Source: Ramazzottius varieornatus (taxonomy: Eukaryota > Tardigrada > Eutardigrada > Parachela > Ramazzottiidae). Taken from it: a stretch of 64,000 nt of DNA. Positions within the stretch are counted from its first letter, which is position 1. Each line of letters begins with the position of its first letter. The notes beneath the pieces were generated by a model that saw only the letters and a list, made by a program, of their open reading frames with translations, did not search any database and was not told where the DNA came from. The stretch covers positions 8,688,721-8,752,720 of the forward strand of contig BDGG01000001.1 of NCBI GenBank assembly GCA_001949185.1, written 5' to 3'. A program made the position numbers and the translations under genes. This document shows, in pieces, positions 35,001 through 44,305 of the stretch.

Positions 35001-37574
35001 CACAGAGAAGTAGGTTCTTGTTGGACATCAGCGCCGTATCGCACAGCCTACTCTGAATCCTATTCAGCTTTTCGAAACCTTCGAACGCTGGCTGTGCCCA
35101 GTTGGGCAGATCGACAATCTTGATAAACTTCTGCAGATGAAAAAAAACATAAATCGCTTGATAGCTTTCAGGTGGATTCAAAATAAAATTTTAACGGGAG
35201 CTGAGGAAGCAAACTGGACAAGGCCGTTTACCGAGTGGCGCACCCTTCCCGTGGTACTGGCTACAGCGTGCGCCAGTCGATGAGATGTTTTTTTTAAATG
35301 GCGTACTTTTACGGTGATGATGGATGAAAGCGTGCGCCAGTTGGTAAAACGATCTTGTCGTGATTCGAAATGGACCTGCTAAATTTCTCCATAAACGATT
35401 CAAGGTTTTGTTACCTCGTTCTCGCCCATCGGTCTGACGGCAGGAGTGGGAATATGAATGATCTCGTAGCCGTCGGCCTTCCTGTCCTCCCTCTGCGTTC
35501 CATTGGGCATCTGGATCTTCCGGGTGGCCATGTAATGGCTTCCCTGCTGGAATGTCATCTCGGTCAGGTCCAGCACCTTCCTCGCGCCGGCCACCTGTCC
35601 TCCTGTCTCGGTGCCACCTTCTTGGTCAACTTCCATGTTCAACTGTGCTTCAATGTTGGCCTTGCGCTGCTTGATCCTCCGTTGCTGCTCTTCTAGAATC
35701 TGGTCAACCTCGTCAGAGCTCTCCAGCGCCGTCACGATGGCGGCTAAAGCTGGATCGGAGCTCATCTGGCGCTTGATCTGCTCTTGCTCGTCCTTGGTGG
35801 CTGAGGCCAAAACTGTACACCTGAAATACACAAAATACAAAAACTGTAATTAATGTGAACGCCTGACAACTGCAAACAAAATCGCACTGGAACAAAATAG
35901 ATCACGGAAGCTCTGCAAGCAAACTAGACAGGTTTCTGCAAGTGGCGCGCGTCATCGGTGTTATTGGCTAGTCACGTGCGCCACCTGAAACAACGATCGT
36001 GCCCAGTTTCATTGCCGAGGTCTCATACGGATAACATATTTTTTTATTCTGACCGTTAAAATAAGTCTCACCCTTACCAAAAGATCATGTTGCGGTTCTT
36101 GCGCAGCGTGCGGATCATGTCGAAGTGTTGCGTACCGAGGAGGAGGACCAGCTTGTTCTCGAGATCCCGGTCGTCTGCGGCATTTTTCAAAACGTCCAAG
36201 ACCTTCTGGGCCATTTCTTGTGAGACGACAGGATCGGCAAAGCTGGTTCGAACGCGTAGCTCACGCTGCAACCAGTGGGCATCAATGTCGCGAGGCCGCA
36301 GCTCTTTCTTGGCGTTTAGAGAAGCGAGAGTATCGTGCTCTGATCGCGTAAGCTGTAAAAATCAAAATCGATATAAACCCGAGAACTCCAGAAATACCTG
36401 ATCTTCTCTCGTAAAGCACGAAGAATTCGACGTATAGGAGAATAAGAGAAAAAAACAATAAGTTCTTACGTTGGCTTTGAGGGTAGCATCCGACGTGTCC
36501 TCGCCGTCCTCCTCTTCGTCCACATCTTCGGTCTCTTCTTCCCGTATTTCCCCATGGACATCTTCATCACCTTCTTCGTCTGACTCCTCAAACTGCACGT
36601 TGACACCCACAGTTTCATCGACATTCTCGTCTGCAGGGCCCGATGCAAAGTCGCCAGAGCCAAAATCTGTGATTTTTTTACCTAAATTGACCAGCTTGGC
36701 AAAGTTCTCGTCGGTCAACGGCCCGATCAGCACTTCCACCTCCTTCTTCCTTTCTCTGTCTTTGATCTTGTCGTTCTTTAACGTCTCCAGAATCTCGTCA
36801 CCGGCCCCACACAGGACATCTTGGGGCTATATTGAACAAAAAAAGTAACCACACTTTTCAGGCACCTGCATACGTAATGACACAGTAACACCCGAACAAA
36901 GCATATGCAGGGGCGCGACGCAGTTCAACATGACTGACGGATATCGTAACAATCAACAATCAACCACTAACCTGATCGCCCAAGGCTTCTTGGATGAAAT
37001 TCAGCATCACCTCGTAGATGCCTCTTGTCGTCGATGTCTTTGGCTTGTACCTCGCACCAGACACTGTGTTCATGGAGGAGTTAAGAACAGAGGTTCCTTT
37101 CCTTGTCGTGAAGTCCCTCTGATCATCATCGCGCTTCGCTCGTCTGAAAGAAAATCAACACGATTGATATTATACTCGTAACGATGAGTTATTTTTCCAA
37201 ATTGCACCATTTTCAGAAACGGTTCTACAGACTGATCTTTCGATCGTATTCCCATGTTACTCCCTCATACTTGGCTCGTTTCTCTTCCAAGCTGGTAGGC
37301 CTGTTCCGTTGGTAGCGGTCTCCCATGCGACTGCCGAGGAGCTTGCCCGAAAGCGTCTGCACTTCACCTGTCGGCTCGTCTTTCGGACGGCGGTCGATCA
37401 AACTCCTGTCCGCTTGCAGCACCAAGTTGGAATTCTAAACACCAAGCGCTTATCAGTTTCATTTACCATTACAGAACTCGGACATAACACCAATATAAAG
37501 AGCAGAGAGGTGCAGGAACAGGTACATACCGCCTTGTATTCATACTGAGTGCTGCGTTGCGCATCCGTGGCCAT
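26071..37574 (-). CDS. SNRNP200: U5 snRNP 200 kDa helicase (Brr2)
   Basis: A 2156-aa protein in 26 exons: 37574-37530, 37434-37271, 37143-36972, 36826-36470, 36352-36078, 35820-35415, 35130-34993, 34891-34736, 34530-34360, 34148-33952, 33886-33763, 33538-33389, 33164-32987, 32487-32184, 31864-31593, 31487-31187, 30755-30315, 30062-29744, 29680-29432, 29237-29013, 28814-28540, 28466-28255, 28080-27494, 27246-26804, 26731-26653, 26301-26071. Brr2 unwinds U4/U6 snRNA during spliceosome activation. It shows the N-terminal [20 protein letters not shown] signature, an acidic linker, and two Ski2-like cassettes each followed by Sec63 regions. Cassette 1 is intact: APTGAGKT (split by an intron), [18 protein letters not shown]. 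Cassette 2, the inactive one in relatives, keeps GAPTGSGKT but has DELQ where relatives read DExH. Length agrees with other animals. No frameshift seen. Confidence 0.97.
26379..26592. repeat. Foldback repeat family A, 3 units in tandem
   Basis: Units start at about 26379, 26462 and 26543, spaced about 80 bp, in the last intron of SNRNP200. Confidence 0.8.
28182..28235. repeat. Foldback repeat family A, 1 unit
   Basis: GAGTGGCGCATGCTTGCAGCCGATAACACTGCAAGCGTGCGCCACTC in an SNRNP200 intron. The inner stem extends through CTTGCAG/CTGCAAG, a compensated pair change. Confidence 0.85.
28855..28990. repeat. Repeat family B copy
   Basis: Intronic. It contains AGTATGCAGGTACGTGAG, then GGACCTGCATACACCAG, then GCGTATGCAGGTGCATGAAAA, plus two near-copies of a TACCATGG palindrome. 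Confidence 0.6.
30121..30260. repeat. CATGCTTTC palindrome cluster
   Basis: In the SNRNP200 intron 30063-30314. CATGCTTTC recurs in both orientations. GAAAGCATGCTTTC (30157-30170) is a perfect palindrome, GGTGTTAACACC (30201-30212) another, and CATGCTTTCGCCATG / CATGGCGAAAGCATG (30224-30238 and 30246-30260) a perfect 15-bp hairpin. Confidence 0.75.
30823..31036. repeat. Foldback repeat family A, 3 units in tandem
   Basis: Units start at 30823, 30907 and 30987 (spacing 84 and 80 bp) in the SNRNP200 intron 30756-31186. The third has the reverse loop GTGTTATTGG. Confidence 0.85.
31938..32066. repeat. Foldback repeat family A, 2 units in tandem
   Basis: In the SNRNP200 intron 31865-32183. Both units are somewhat decayed in the loop. 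Confidence 0.75.
32585..32722 (+). repeat. Repeat family C, copy 1
   Basis: Intronic sequence from GTTTGAAGATAAATGGAGA to GCTGACTGCCGAGGCC. It matches 34168-34308 along its length with scattered changes. Confidence 0.75.
32785..32915. repeat. Foldback repeat family A, 2 units in tandem
   Basis: Units start at 32785 and about 32867 in the SNRNP200 intron 32488-32986, next to the family C copy. Confidence 0.8.
33646..33703. repeat. Repeat family B copy
   Basis: GTACCTGCAG...ATGCAGGTAC termini enclose about 38 bp in an SNRNP200 intron. Confidence 0.55.
34168..34308 (+). repeat. Repeat family C, copy 2
   Basis: Direct-orientation copy of 32585-32722, in a different SNRNP200 intron about 1.6 kb away. 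The shared blocks include ATCTCGAAGCTAA, GTATTCC and TCGCTGACTGCCGAGGCC. Confidence 0.75.
34624..34672. repeat. Foldback repeat family A, 1 unit
   Basis: CAGTGGCGCACATTATCAGTGC...AACTGCGCCACTTG in an SNRNP200 intron. Confidence 0.75.
35231..35344. repeat. Foldback repeat family A, 2 units in tandem
   Basis: In the SNRNP200 intron 35131-35414. The second unit keeps GCGTGCGCCAGTTGG but has a diverged left arm. Confidence 0.75.
35907..36030. repeat. Foldback repeat family A, single unit with long flanks
   Basis: Core at 35939-35987. The outer flanks AAGCTCTGCAAGCAAACTAG and the reverse complement of CCCAGTTTCATTGCCGAGG are related, showing that the whole element of about 120 bp is a foldback. 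Confidence 0.8.
36861..36914. repeat. Repeat family B copy
   Basis: GGCACCTGCATACG...GCATATGCAGGGGC termini in an SNRNP200 intron. Confidence 0.55.
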
Positions 37575-37916
37575 CTTGCCGTCACTGCCTTATCCCCCGT
37601 CGATAAATCTCACAGCTCCCGACAAATTAGTCAGCTCCTCATCCAACGCTCACAGTTTCTGGCATACAGATGTCTATTTTCACCAAAGATTGGTTTTTAG
37701 AAACACTGAAGACGGGAGAGTGAAGATGATAAAAGTTCTGAAGTCTACACTTTCCCTCAAAATTTTGCTGCAAATGCTTCTGCGGCCTGCCCACTGGCCC
37801 AAAATCTGCACCAGTAGTAGTCGGGCGAGCACTACGATCGACGGGAACCAGGTGGAAAATCCGCTAGAAGGGGGCGGGCCACCCGGCCGCCGGCCCTGCG
37901 AGGTCGAGTGCTTGCA
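37575..37916. other. SNRNP200 upstream region
   Basis: 342 bp upstream of the SNRNP200 start and left of the decayed mL39 copy. It probably holds the promoter. No gene seen. Confidence 0.35.
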
Positions 37917-38575
37917 AGGTCATCTGGCACGGCCTTGTGCCGAGCTGGAAGTTCTCTAGCGAGGTATTTGGAGAAATCTTTCGAATCTTCTGGGTTGTTG
38001 TTCGCACGTTCACAGGTGGCCTAACCGAAAGCAGCAAACGAGCAGCTGCCTCTGTCATCAGTCTTCCCGAATGGACACCGCGAGAAGAGGAGCTGTGCGC
38101 CCTGTAACACTCGGACCAGGCTGATCGCCAGGAACCTGCCCGTCGAAGTCAGCGCCTGCCTTTGAACATGTTTGAAGACAACCGGTCAAGAAGGCGCAGA
38201 TACCCCGATGGCTGAGAAGTTTGTCAGTAAAGACCGCGGTGTAGTATACTGGGAGACGACCATGTGGAGATCAGCAATGGGCCGGACCTCTTTGGACGCC
38301 ACCAGCTGACCGCTGTCCATCCTGTCAACGATCACGATGTTGGTCTGTTGTACCGCTTTCAAGGTGTAGCACTTCCTGCGCAACAGCCTTTGAACTATTT
38401 TGCTTGAGGTATTTTACAGAATTGAGCTTGGCAGTTCAGTGCATCTTCTTTATCCATTATCACCCATAAGAAAACATGAGTCCATTAATATTCCAGTTCA
38501 CGCCTAACTAAGACTGCGGAAGTGTAACCAATAAAAAATATGGCGAAGCAAACAATGTCGCGAATGAACAGCCAG
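37917..38575 (+). pseudogene. Decayed partial duplicate of the MRPL39 gene
   Basis: From GGTCATCTGGCACGGCCTTG through GTTCACAG (38008) and on to a poly-purine tail region, this matches the mL39 intron end, all of exon 2 and its 3' flank (23500-24170) at nucleotide level. Clear blocks are CCCGAATGGACACC, ATGTTTGAAGACAA, AAGAAGGCGCAGATACC, CTCTTTGGACGCCACCAG and CTTCCTGCGCAACAGCC. The reading frame is broken: an in-frame TAA after GCGCCC, several small deletions, and TTTGCTTGA where the gene reads TTTGCCTGG. Intron sequence is included, so this arose by DNA duplication and not through an mRNA. It lies on the same strand about 14 kb from the source, between SNRNP200 and eIF3d. Confidence 0.85.
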
Positions 38576-38661
38576 AGTGGTTCAAGTCGATTTCTCTTTA
38601 TTAGTATCTCCTGCAGAAATACGAACAATTACATCAAGAAAATTGACCTACCACGAAAAAA

Positions 38662-41600
38662 TCAGGCTGAAAAATTACCGGCTTTCTGGGCTTGTTCGCC
38701 TTCCTCCGTTTCGCTTTCGTCATCATCGCCGTCAGATTCGAAGCTGTCATCAGGGATGTCATAGAGGCGAAGGATTGGCTGAAGGATGAGAACGCGGTAG
38801 TAAAGCAAGGTCGTAAAAGGCTGACAAGAATGTTTCAAGAAACTTGTAGAAAAGGAACGAAAGACGGTACCTTGTTTGGATCTTTCATGATCAGATATTT
38901 GCCTTCTTCCAGGTCCATGCAGACCTTGACAATGTAGAAGAGGACACCCCAAGCATTGTCAAGATTCAAGTTGATATTGTTGGCGAACTCTTGTGGTCGG
39001 TATTGTTGAGTACCCAGAATGGCGTGCTGCGATGGATCTCGTGGATTCGTACGCGAAACAAACCTACACGAATTTGCCGAGTACCCATAAACATGTTGTA
39101 TTGATTCAGAACTTTTAAAGGTACAAAAGCTAAACATTCCATTATTTGGGAGCTCGGCAAACAACCTTGACAAGATTGCTTTTCCAAATGGCGCACCTGT
39201 CAGCTGATAAAGCCGAAGATACGCGCCACTTGGGAAAAACGCACATCACAGAATCGGTTTATTTTCTAGTGACGTACGCCTTCAGCCAGGACCAGTTGAA
39301 AGGTGCGTTACTTAAGACAACCGTTTTATCAAGATTATTACGCAGATGCCCAGCTCCCCTTCTGACAATTTCGAAATCAACGTACCCAACTTTCAGAGCA
39401 TCAGCACCAGCTAGCATAGCCGACAATGTCCACTTGGCCAGCTTGAAGCTGTTGTTCTTCAACTCGGTGGCCAGAACTGCACCGGGTTGGGTGTCGAGCT
39501 TCGACCTCCAGTCAACTCCCGAATACTACAAGAAGGCGCAGGATGTCAAGTCAGCTACACTGTAGAGGTAATAAGAGGAAGGTATAGTGCAAGGGACTTA
39601 CGCGAGGGTCCCACTCGTTAAGGGCTTTGATGTTGAGAAAGTTTATGTCTTGAGACGGTCCTGGTGTGGCTGCGTCCAGAGTACATCGCACCACCATGTT
39701 CAAGCCTTCTGCCAGTTGGAACTTGCGATACTTGTAACCGACACAAACGTTCTTGTCAAGGTCTTCGGTCGGAATAAAGGCGTTGGGCTCTTTGAACTTG
39801 TACCGCGGTTCGGCCTCAGTCGGCTAGAACAGCAGAAGAAAAGGTTAAAAATCAATAACAAATGCCCGCTCGCAAGCAAACTGGACCGGATTTTCTTCCC
39901 AAGTGGCGCATGTTTTCGGTGAAATTGGCTGAGAGCGTGCGGCACTTGGACAAACCATTTGGTCAAGTTTGCGTACCTAATTTCTAACAAGGGAGCGGTA
40001 AAATCCAGACTATAATACCAACAGAAAACGACGGTGGAACAAGTAAGCTAAATCTTGCAAAAAAAGACACAAACTTTTCGGAGAACTTGTTGAAGGAAAG
40101 TGTGGTTAACCAGCGTTGCTTCCAGTGATAAATTCTTCGGCGTGTTGACCGCGGCTCCTTCTTCCGTTGGAGTCTCGTTTGCTGTCTCATTAACCGTTAA
40201 GAAATCTGTGAGAGAACACAACTATCGTCGAAACAATCTTTAGATACAGAACCAAAGTAAGACAGACCTAGTTCGGAACGATTTCGCTTATCGAAGAAGA
40301 CTTTCTTCTTCTGCTCGTCAGATTTGCCCACAATCTGGACGATGATGTCCCAGGGGTAGACGGAACGCGAAGCGGCCATTAACGTGGAGATAATGGTATC
40401 GGTACCGAAGACAGTGTAGTTCGGGTCTTTCGACAACTGAAATTAGAAGCGAAATCACAAATAAGTCATAGACATGAAAACTTGAGGGTTCTGTGAGACC
40501 AGTGTACCTTTCGGATGACAGGATCGTCGGTCGTGGTGACATTCTTCAACAGCGGCTTATCGGAGCGTAACAGCGGCTTCTCCGACTTGACTGTAACACG
40601 ATCGTAAGCCTTGTCGTACCACTCGACGGCACCGCACGAGACGATATCTTGGCCGACGTCGATCTTGCCTCTCTCGTCAACGTCGCCCTTCATCGGCAAG
40701 TTTAGTTTCTGCATACGGGTAAAGTCCATGTCCTCGATGACCACCCAGTTTGCCTTGATCGGCACGGACGGCTCTCGTTGCTTCGTGTATTGCTGAAATT
40801 AAAAACCAACATGCAATCACCAGATTTGCATGGATCGACAGTTTTATCGACACAATACAGGGAGAATGTGCGATCTGTCATGAACCTAAAGACACTAAAA
40901 CGTACGAGTGGCGCGGTGCACTCGTATGCAGGTGCTCGAAATTTACATCAGACCATAATTTCATTTGTCTGACGCATGACGTCACAGCGTTATACAATAT
41001 GCCACGTACACCTGAGTGTATCAACGTGACATTCTGTGACGCCATGCTGCTCTATCGTACATCGCCACAACAGCACTGAATCAATCAATCTCTTACCCGA
41101 TTACGATTATAATCGTTACGTCCTCCACGCTGCATGAATCCTCCTCGTCGATTCTGTTGCTGGTTTTGCCTATTGAAACACGGCTGCCCTTTTGCAAACT
41201 TCAGGAAGCAAAGTACTACATGCTCAATCCTTTACCTGACATTTTGCTGGTTATCCGCTAAGTTGCGGAAATCTTTGTTGCGTTGCCGGCGGAAAGCCTA
41301 CAACGAAACCAACATATACAACGTCGCCGTTCAATATAAATGGAAACTATACGTACAAAAACGAAGCCGTACCTGGCTGCTACGGAACCGTCCCGCACCA
41401 CGGGTGTAGTAGGTCTTCACCGGCCGAGAAGTGTCTACCAGCTGGAAGGAGGCCTCGTCTTCTTCGTGGACGTAAGCGTACTGATCACCAGCTGGCACTG
41501 AGCCCTGACTGAAGCGTCCTTGGAAGCGCAAAGTTCCCGTCCAATCCGTAATCTATACACAACTGCATGTCATGGTGAATGATGAGCAAGGATACGTCTC

Positions 41601-41735
41601 ACTTACTCTTCCAATCGGCTCCGACTTGGAGAATGCTTGATACGGGACTTTGGTCAGCTCATCGGGCACTTTGCTAGGTCCCCACGAGTCGGGACTCGAC
41701 TCTACCGCCGGTAGTTGAAACGCAGCCATCTTCAT
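38662..41735 (-). CDS. EIF3D: Translation initiation factor eIF3 subunit D
   Basis: Exons 41735-41607, 41552-41373, 41297-41236, 41169-41097, 40792-40508, 40436-40268, 40205-40075, 39823-39602, 39525-39386, 39063-38871, 38778-38662; 566 aa. eIF3d is the cap-binding subunit of the eIF3 complex. Landmarks in order: [21 protein letters not shown], the [20 protein letters not shown] block, an RNA-binding basic linker ([11 protein letters not shown]), [66 protein letters not shown], and an [28 protein letters not shown] end. The tail is acidic, as in animals. Length agrees with the family. Either ATG at 41735 or 41729 could start. Confidence 0.96.
39184..39315. repeat. Foldback repeat family A, 2 units (second decayed)
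   Basis: In the eIF3d intron 39064-39385. The first unit is good; the second keeps AGTGACGTACGCC...GGTGCGTTACTT. Confidence 0.7.
39899..39949. repeat. Foldback repeat family A, 1 unit
   Basis: CCAAGTGGCGCATG...GCGTGCGGCACTTGG in the eIF3d intron 39824-40074. Flanks AGCAAACTGGACCGG and GGTCAAGTTTGCGT are inverted. Confidence 0.8.
40918..40945. repeat. Repeat family B partial copy
   Basis: GTGCACTCGTATGCAGGTGCTCG in an eIF3d intron; only one end is recognisable. Confidence 0.4.
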
Positions 41736-42478
41736 CGGGTATCAATCCTCTCCGGCCTTCCGGGTAACTGTACTGAACCTAAGCTTCCGGTCCCAAAACG
41801 ATCCTCCGGATTTTATCCAAAGAAGATTTTGACAGCGATCGGGCAAATTCACTATGACGTGGAGCGTGAAGCATGGCATGGCTTGCGTGCGCCTAAGTTG
41901 TTCGCGTTGTGGTGGGCGGTAGTGCCGTTTTTAGGAAGACGGGTTGATTGGACGTCTAACTTGATTGTCAAGAGTTCTTTTGCCATTGGGATTTTTGGGA
42001 GCTTTGGATTAAATCATTATTTTCTATTCTTCTCGTCGGAACTCGGAAGTTCGAAACTCCCAGCCTTTGGCTTGTTACAGTTTACTTGAAGTTTCGGATA
42101 CGATGGAAAAAGTTACAGTTGTGGTGCTGAAGTTCGCCAGAGCATCCGCATGGACGGCGAGGGGCTCAGGACGCCTAATATTTCTTCGCTCTATGCACGC
42201 TGAGCAGGTACAGTACGCCCCCAGTGTCTATTGACTATATTCAACGGAATATCTTCGTGAAAGGGAACCATCTGGTTTGTTCTAACGCTCGATTCATCAG
42301 GTGGCAAAGCCAGATTATTTTCGGCGCCAGGCGGACACTGCCAGGTCCAGAAACTACGCTTTACTGGTAAGAAATCAGTTGAATTCCCCAGAAGCCTTTC
42401 GTGTGCGCATGACGTCATTGGTTGCTACATTTAAATCAACCCGCGCCTGGCAGTTTTCACTTGACGACATTTGACGTC
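41736..42478. other. Divergent promoter region, eIF3d / SURF1
   Basis: 743-bp head-to-head spacer. Two TGACGTCA-type CRE-like palindromes flank the SURF1 5' end (about 42411 and 42472). No gene seen. Confidence 0.35.
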
Positions 42479-43656
42479 ATGTTCGAGTCCACCGTAGGTG
42501 CTGCGGTGGTGAGATGTATTGTTCTCCAGAATACTCATCCTTCCTCATTTCTGCGTATGTGTTTGAAGGTGTTTCCCGCAGTAACATTCTGCTTAGGAGG
42601 CTGGCAGTTGTATCGACTACAATGGAAGTTGGGCTTAATCGACGAGCGGACATCGCGGATGCGCATTGCGCCCCTGACAATTGACGACCTTCCGGACGAG
42701 TAAGAATCCCTAAAGCACAGTCTCGTACTCTTTAACACGAAAACGGTTCGCAGCAGTGGCGTAACTTCTAGGCTGTTGGATTCCTAGTTTAGATAAGCTA
42801 CGAGAGATGGAATACCGTCGCGTTACAGTTACTGGTCAGTTCGACCACGACAACGAAATCTACCTGGCACCTCGAAGTCCGCTGAACAACACAGGAGGAG
42901 GTCTGATTTCCAGCTCTACCAACCACGGCGCGCATGTCATCACTCCCTTCAAGATCTCCAACACGAAGTGAGGACTTAACTATTGTTTCACAGTTGATGG
43001 ACCCTCGGCCAACAAAACTGGCGTGATTTTTTTCAAGTGGCGCACGCCTCCAGCCGATAACACTGGTAGCGTGCGCCACTCGCAAGATCGTTTTTTTCAC
43101 ACTTTCAGCCAATAACGCTAGATTTGCGCGCCACTTGGAAGAACAATATTTGTTGTTTCGCCGAATTCCCAGCTGTCAGTCCTTTTGTACTGAGACAGTT
43201 GCGTTCCCGTTTCGTAGTACCATAATACTGGTAGATCGCGGTTGGGTCGCCACCAACCGCATCAACCCATCGACCAGACCAGACGGGCAAGTACAGGGAG
43301 AAGTAACAGTCACGGGAGTCATCCGTAACTCTGAGAAGGCCAATAACTTCACACCGGACGTCCGAGCGGGATCGGCCAGCTTCCCTATCCGCGACATCGA
43401 CCAGATGGCCAGCCTCCGCCACACGTCGCCGGTCTTCCTGGAAGCAACCAAAGGTATGTGCCGAGAAAAGGAGTCAATGTGTCTGGCTTTTCAATGTCTT
43501 TTGGTAGCGAGCGACGTTCGAGGTGGTCCAGTCGGAGGACAGACGATCGTACAAATGCGCAACGAGCACCTCAACTACGCCATCACCTGGTACGCCCTCA
43601 GCGCCCTCAGTTTCGTTCTATGGTACCTGAAATACGTCAAGCGAAAAACATTTTAA
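42479..43656 (+). CDS. SURF1: SURF1 cytochrome c oxidase assembly factor
   Basis: Exons 42479-42699, 42788-42967, 43218-43453, 43508-43656; 261 aa. SURF1 is a mitochondrial inner-membrane protein needed for early COX1 assembly. TM1 includes VFPAVTFCLGGWQLYRLQWK, with the family GxWQxxRxxWK signature. Then come MEYRRVTVTGQFDH, GGGLISSST, ILVDRGWV, VTGVIRNSE, and the C-terminal RNEHLNYAITWYALSALSFVLWYLK, which is the conserved NEHLxYxxTWYxL motif plus TM2. The N-terminus is short and the ATG at 42479 is the best start; an upstream in-frame start was not found. A second intron carries two family A hairpins. Confidence 0.95.
43034..43139. repeat. Foldback repeat family A, 2 units in tandem
   Basis: In SURF1 intron 2. 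The first is a near-perfect copy (CAAGTGGCGCACGCCTCCAGCCGATAACACTGGTAGCGTGCGCCACT). The second, at 43098, has lost its left arm. Confidence 0.85.
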
Positions 43657-44305
43657 TTCTCTTTGTCTGTGAATTCCTCCGGAAACTTTTACGAAGCTTA
43701 TCGACTTTGAAATTTTATCTGATTTGTGTATATTCTGCCAGTTTGCTTCTCTCACCACGTTGGTATGAGATGAGCATGAGAAAGTCAAGCACGCGAGAAA
43801 GATGAAGAAAGATGGAGAAAGTGCTGAAGAAGACAAGTATGGGTCATCTGGGCGTGTGCTGGGTTATGGTCAGCTTGTTGTACGTATAGCTGTATAAAGC
43901 CAAATCGGATAAAAAAGTGGGCCAGATGAGCTTGACCGGTCGATGTTTAAAATGCACAGTAATCCAACAATATCGTAATTTCCGTTGACTGCGTGGACGA
44001 TGCTGCATATATTATAATAGTTGTTACATCGCAACTTTCTGGTCACAAAGGTCTGCGCACCACGATAAAAACGATGGGTGCTCGGCAAAGCACAGTAACT
44101 AAACATGATTGTTTTCCCAAGTGGCGCACCTTGTCAGGGTTGTTGACTACCAGCGTGCGCCATTTGCAAACGATATTCGTTGAGTGTGTTTGCCGAAGTT
44201 GCAGAATAATCTTCTAACAGTTACTGTAAATGCAGTGTAAAGTCTTATACAAAGAGGGATAAAGTGAAGAAAAATGACGAAGCTGTGTATAGAGTTGGTG
44301 TGTAA
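43657..44305. other. Convergent 3' spacer, SURF1 / SoxE
   Basis: 3' flanks of two convergent genes, with one family A hairpin at 44117-44167. No gene seen. Confidence 0.45.
44117..44167. repeat. Foldback repeat family A, 1 unit
   Basis: CCAAGTGGCGCACCTTGTCAGGGTTG...CAGCGTGCGCCATTTG, intergenic. Left flank is CTCGGCAAAGCACAGTAACTAAACATG. Confidence 0.8.
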
